This document shows positions 32,403 to 34,190 of a stretch of 34,190 nt of DNA, piece after piece. Each line of letters begins with the position of its first letter. The first letter of the stretch is position 1. Made by a program: the position numbers and the translations under genes. Location of the stretch: contig URCR01000030.1 in the NCBI GenBank assembly GCA_900546325.1, forward strand, positions 1 through 34,190. The letters are read 5' to 3'. The stretch is from an uncultured Lachnospiraceae bacterium. GTDB taxonomy: Bacteria > Bacillota > Clostridia > Lachnospirales > Lachnospiraceae. Below the pieces are notes generated by a model that made no database searches, was not told the origin of the DNA, and saw nothing but the letters and a program-made list of their open reading frames with translations.

Positions 32403-33164
32403 TTAATAAAATTTTTTTGCAAAGTACATGATGAACGAGGACGGAAATATTTTACTCATAACTCGATAAAATTTATAAAAGCGCCCAGGGGTATAGACTG
32501 CTTTTTTATGCTCTGCTCTAACTAACGCAATTTTTGTTACATTCTTCATATCAAGAAACGGTAAGGTATTAATCTGTTCGCTTTGTCTGGCTTGACCTTT
32601 AGGGTTCATCTCTGTATCCATGTTACCGGGACATAGTAATAAGATATTCACATTATTTCTTTTTTCCTCTTCCCGAAGTGCTTTTCCCAAAGCATAGATA
32701 TATCTTTTTGATGCACTGTATACAGCCTGGTGTGGAATTGGTGTAAATGATGAAACAGAACATGTCATAATAGCAAAGCTGCCTTTTGCAAAATACGGAC
32801 TACAAATCCTTTGTACCATAGTTACTCCTTTTACATTGACAGAAATCATATTTTGGATATCTGATGCAGACATATCTCTAAAATTACCTGAGCATTCATA
32901 GCCGGCATTATTGATGAGAATACTAATTTGTGGTTTTTCATCAGATAACAATGTTTCCAGTTTGCTATATTCCTCATCCACACCAAGATCAAGTGTTATC
33001 GCACGTATTTTTTTATCCGGATTATGTTTCACAAGATTTTCCAACCTGTCTTTCCGTCTTGCAATAATCCAGATTTCATCAAGTTTAGGATACTGCTTTA
33101 TAATCGTCTTTGTAAATTCAACTCCCAATCCCGAAGAAGCTCCTGTAATGACTGCTATTTTCAT
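32403..33164 (-). CDS. Short-chain dehydrogenase/reductase (SDR)
   Basis: A 253-residue classical SDR. The cofactor loop is TGASSGLGVEF, with DLGVDEEY for the adenine pocket, ILINNAGYECSGNF, the catalytic Ser in MTCSVSSFTP, and YSASKRYIYALGKALREE, giving the Tyr-x3-Lys pair. The substrate is unknown. The C-terminus is basic and aromatic (FYKFYRVMSKIFPSSFIMYFAKKFY), suggesting membrane association or a lipid-like substrate. GAGAGGT precedes the start at 33164. It pairs with the EFR1 gene downstream and diverges from a TetR regulator. Confidence 0.92.
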   Translation of the reverse strand: MKIAVITGASSGLGVEFTKTIIKQYPKLDEIWIIARRKDRLENLVKHNPDKKIRAITLDLGVDEEYSKLETLLSDEKPQISILINNAGYECSGNFRDMSASDIQNMISVNVKGVTMVQRICSPYFAKGSFAIMTCSVSSFTPIPHQAVYSASKRYIYALGKALREEEKRNNVNILLLCPGNMDTEMNPKGQARQSEQINTLPFLDMKNVTKIALVRAEHKKAVYTPGRFYKFYRVMSKIFPSSFIMYFAKKFY

Positions 33165-33206
33165 ATATACCTCTCTTTCAAAAACATTTGTTTTAATTTA
33201 GACACT

Positions 33207-33288
33207 TGTAAAAATTACACGGTTATGGTAAATTAAAAACAAACATTATGCAAGAGACAAAAAAATAGAATTGTTCAAATTTGGACAA
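33207..33288. promoter_or_regulatory. Two dyads in the SDR-TetR intergenic region
   Basis: TGTAA-AAA-TTACA (33207-33219) and TTGTTCAAATTTGGACAA (33271-33288, one mismatch between its halves) are the obvious operator candidates for the TetR regulator at 33321. The second lies between the SDR start and the TetR ribosome site. I could not fix the promoters of either gene with confidence. Confidence 0.5.
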
Positions 33289-33320
33289 ATTATGAAAAAT
33301 GTAAAAAGAGGTGTTTACAA

Positions 33321-33890
33321 ATGAAGTACGACATTAACAAAGAGTTGACACGAGGAGCTAAACGCACCTTAAATGATTTCAAAACGATGATGTTTACATT
33401 GCTTTCTGAAAAAAGTTTTGAAGAAATTACGGTAGGGGAATTGTGTAAACGTGCAAATTATCCAAGAGCTACATTTTATAACTATTTTGAAGATAAGTTT
33501 GACCTTTTGAATTACTGCTGGCTATGGCTGACCAAAGAAATTCATTTAGAAGAGTATCAATGTCTGCCTCATGATGAAACTCTGCATATATTTTTTGACC
33601 GTATTTATGATTTTAGTAAAGAAAATAGAAAAAAAATCCATAGTGTCTTTACCCACAATTCAGAAATCGGATATATGTTCAGTAGTTTTCGGAATTTCAT
33701 GAACAGTCAAATGCGTAATATTTTTCGCACTTGTTCTGACGCTGAAAAAAGCATAGTTCCAAGAGAAGTATTAGCAGACCATTATAGCAATACATTACTG
33801 TTAATATGGCAATGGTGTAATTTGAAAAATCAGGATTGTACTAAGGAACAAGGTTATGAATATTTGAAATGTCTGGTAGGCAATATGTAA
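33321..33890 (+). CDS. TetR family regulator, divergent from SDR-EFR1 operon
   Basis: A 189-residue TetR-type protein. The helix-turn-helix is TLNDFKTMMFTLLSEKSFEEI, TVGELCKRANYPRATFYNYFEDKFDLL. The C-terminal domain resembles the TetR_C_33-like group found in Firmicutes. AGAGGTG at 33307-33313 supports ATG 33321. It presumably represses the divergent SDR-EFR1 operon in response to an unknown molecule. The gene ends 47 bases before a transposon-end repeat. Confidence 0.88.
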   Translation: MKYDINKELTRGAKRTLNDFKTMMFTLLSEKSFEEITVGELCKRANYPRATFYNYFEDKFDLLNYCWLWLTKEIHLEEYQCLPHDETLHIFFDRIYDFSKENRKKIHSVFTHNSEIGYMFSSFRNFMNSQMRNIFRTCSDAEKSIVPREVLADHYSNTLLLIWQWCNLKNQDCTKEQGYEYLKCLVGNM

Positions 33891-33936
33891 TTCTACACAT
33901 CGTAACTTCCTCTTAATTACCCAATACAGAAAAAAT

Positions 33937-33975
33937 TTTATCCAATGTGTCGTAAAACCCCTTGCTTTAGCTATG
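33937..33975 (+). repeat. IS200/IS605-type end (copy 2 of the 39-bp repeat)
   Basis: Matches 27212-27250 at 37 of 39 bases. Its right part, AACCCCTTGCTTTAGCTATG, folds into an imperfect hairpin with a TTTA loop. It is followed by a second inverted repeat, TTCCATC (33990-33996) with GATGGAA (34018-34024), and then by tnpA at 34070. The two hairpins may represent the end of one older element next to the left end of another. Confidence 0.65.
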
Positions 33976-34069
33976 TGGATATAAGACACTTCCATCGAAT
34001 TTACGCAAGTAATTGAAGATGGAACAAAATACTCTTGTATTAGATTTTAAAATGGCATATAATACACAT

Positions 34070-34183
34070 ATGAATATTGCATATAAATCTAATAACAATA
34101 TAGTCTATTCTTGCAAATACCATGTTGTGTGGTGTCCTAAGTATAGACGCAAAATTTTAACAAATGGAATAGATACCCGATGA
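34070..34183 (+). pseudogene. tnpA: IS200-type tnpA (Y1 transposase), 5' part with early stop
   Basis: From ATG 34070 the frame reads NIVYSCKYHVVWCPKYRRKIL, the highly conserved start of IS200/IS605 Y1 transposases, and then TNGIDTR before a TGA at 34181-34183. Family members continue after this point for about 100 more residues, including the HUH metal motif and the catalytic Tyr. Either the gene is broken here (nonsense or small indel) or a frameshift places the rest in another frame; only seven bases remain before the window ends. Confidence 0.85.
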
Positions 34184-34190
34184 AAGGAAC

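Noticed and set aside
33801..33995. Minus-strand frame containing IAKARGFTTHWI
   Set aside because: The similarity to the RNHCP C-terminus comes from the shared IS-end DNA, not from a common protein.

Overview
The window looks like a chromosome segment of a low-GC, spore-forming Firmicute, most probably a gut Lachnospiraceae (Mediterraneibacter, Dorea or Blautia type). This is judged from protein style and gene order, not from a search. Supporting signs are the Prp-cleavable N-terminal extension on ribosomal protein L27, the 428-residue Obg, sporulation genes (yqfC, yqfD, a SpoVB-like flippase, a BofC-like protein), small DUF896 and DUF4250 proteins, and strong Gram-positive ribosome binding sites with GTG and TTG starts. 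Genes of the first 26.5 kb are nearly all intact, tightly packed and mostly on the + strand. The last 7 kb are A+T-richer by eye and full of broken genes and transposon ends.

Region 1 (1-4310) is a ribosome biogenesis and housekeeping block: rplU (cut by the left edge), prp, rpmA, obgE, yhbY, nadD, yqeK and rsfS. Region 2 (4456-12460) holds two regulator/exporter modules. A MerR regulator is divergent from a MATE exporter whose promoter has a 19-bp spacer. A TetR regulator is divergent from an MMPL/RND-like permease followed by a 901-residue secreted protein rich in Leu/Gly heptads. A perfect 13-bp inverted repeat sits on the MMPL promoter.

Region 3 (12547-17528) is a closely spaced run: SAM methyltransferase, HelD-type RNA polymerase recycling ATPase, YkgJ-type cysteine-cluster protein, GNAT acetyltransferase and DEDDh exonuclease. 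Region 4 (17686-24555) has glyA, then yqfC-yqfD-phoH-ybeY-SpoVB-like flippase-pyridoxamine kinase, joining sporulation membrane functions to rRNA maturation. Region 5 (24559-26500) carries small genes: BofC-like, DUF896, folate cyclo-ligase, DUF4250 and a DUF3592-like membrane protein. The BofC-like gene has its ribosome site and start in the loop of a terminator-like hairpin.

Region 6 (26523-34190) is accessory and decaying. It contains a frameshifted GNAT gene, an RNHCP gene apparently overwritten by an IS200/IS605 end, a fused LysR/SDR remnant, an Rrf2 regulator facing an N-truncated nitroreductase, and two EFR1-type flavodoxin/ferredoxin genes. It also contains a shattered quinone oxidoreductase, a stand-alone (p)ppGpp synthetase with a consensus promoter, an SDR gene facing a TetR regulator, and the start of an IS200-type tnpA with an early stop. 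A 39-bp sequence occurs both at the RNHCP 3' end and next to tnpA. The surviving genes are mainly redox proteins and their regulators, suggesting a former redox or electrophile-response island. No tRNA, rRNA or CRISPR array was seen.
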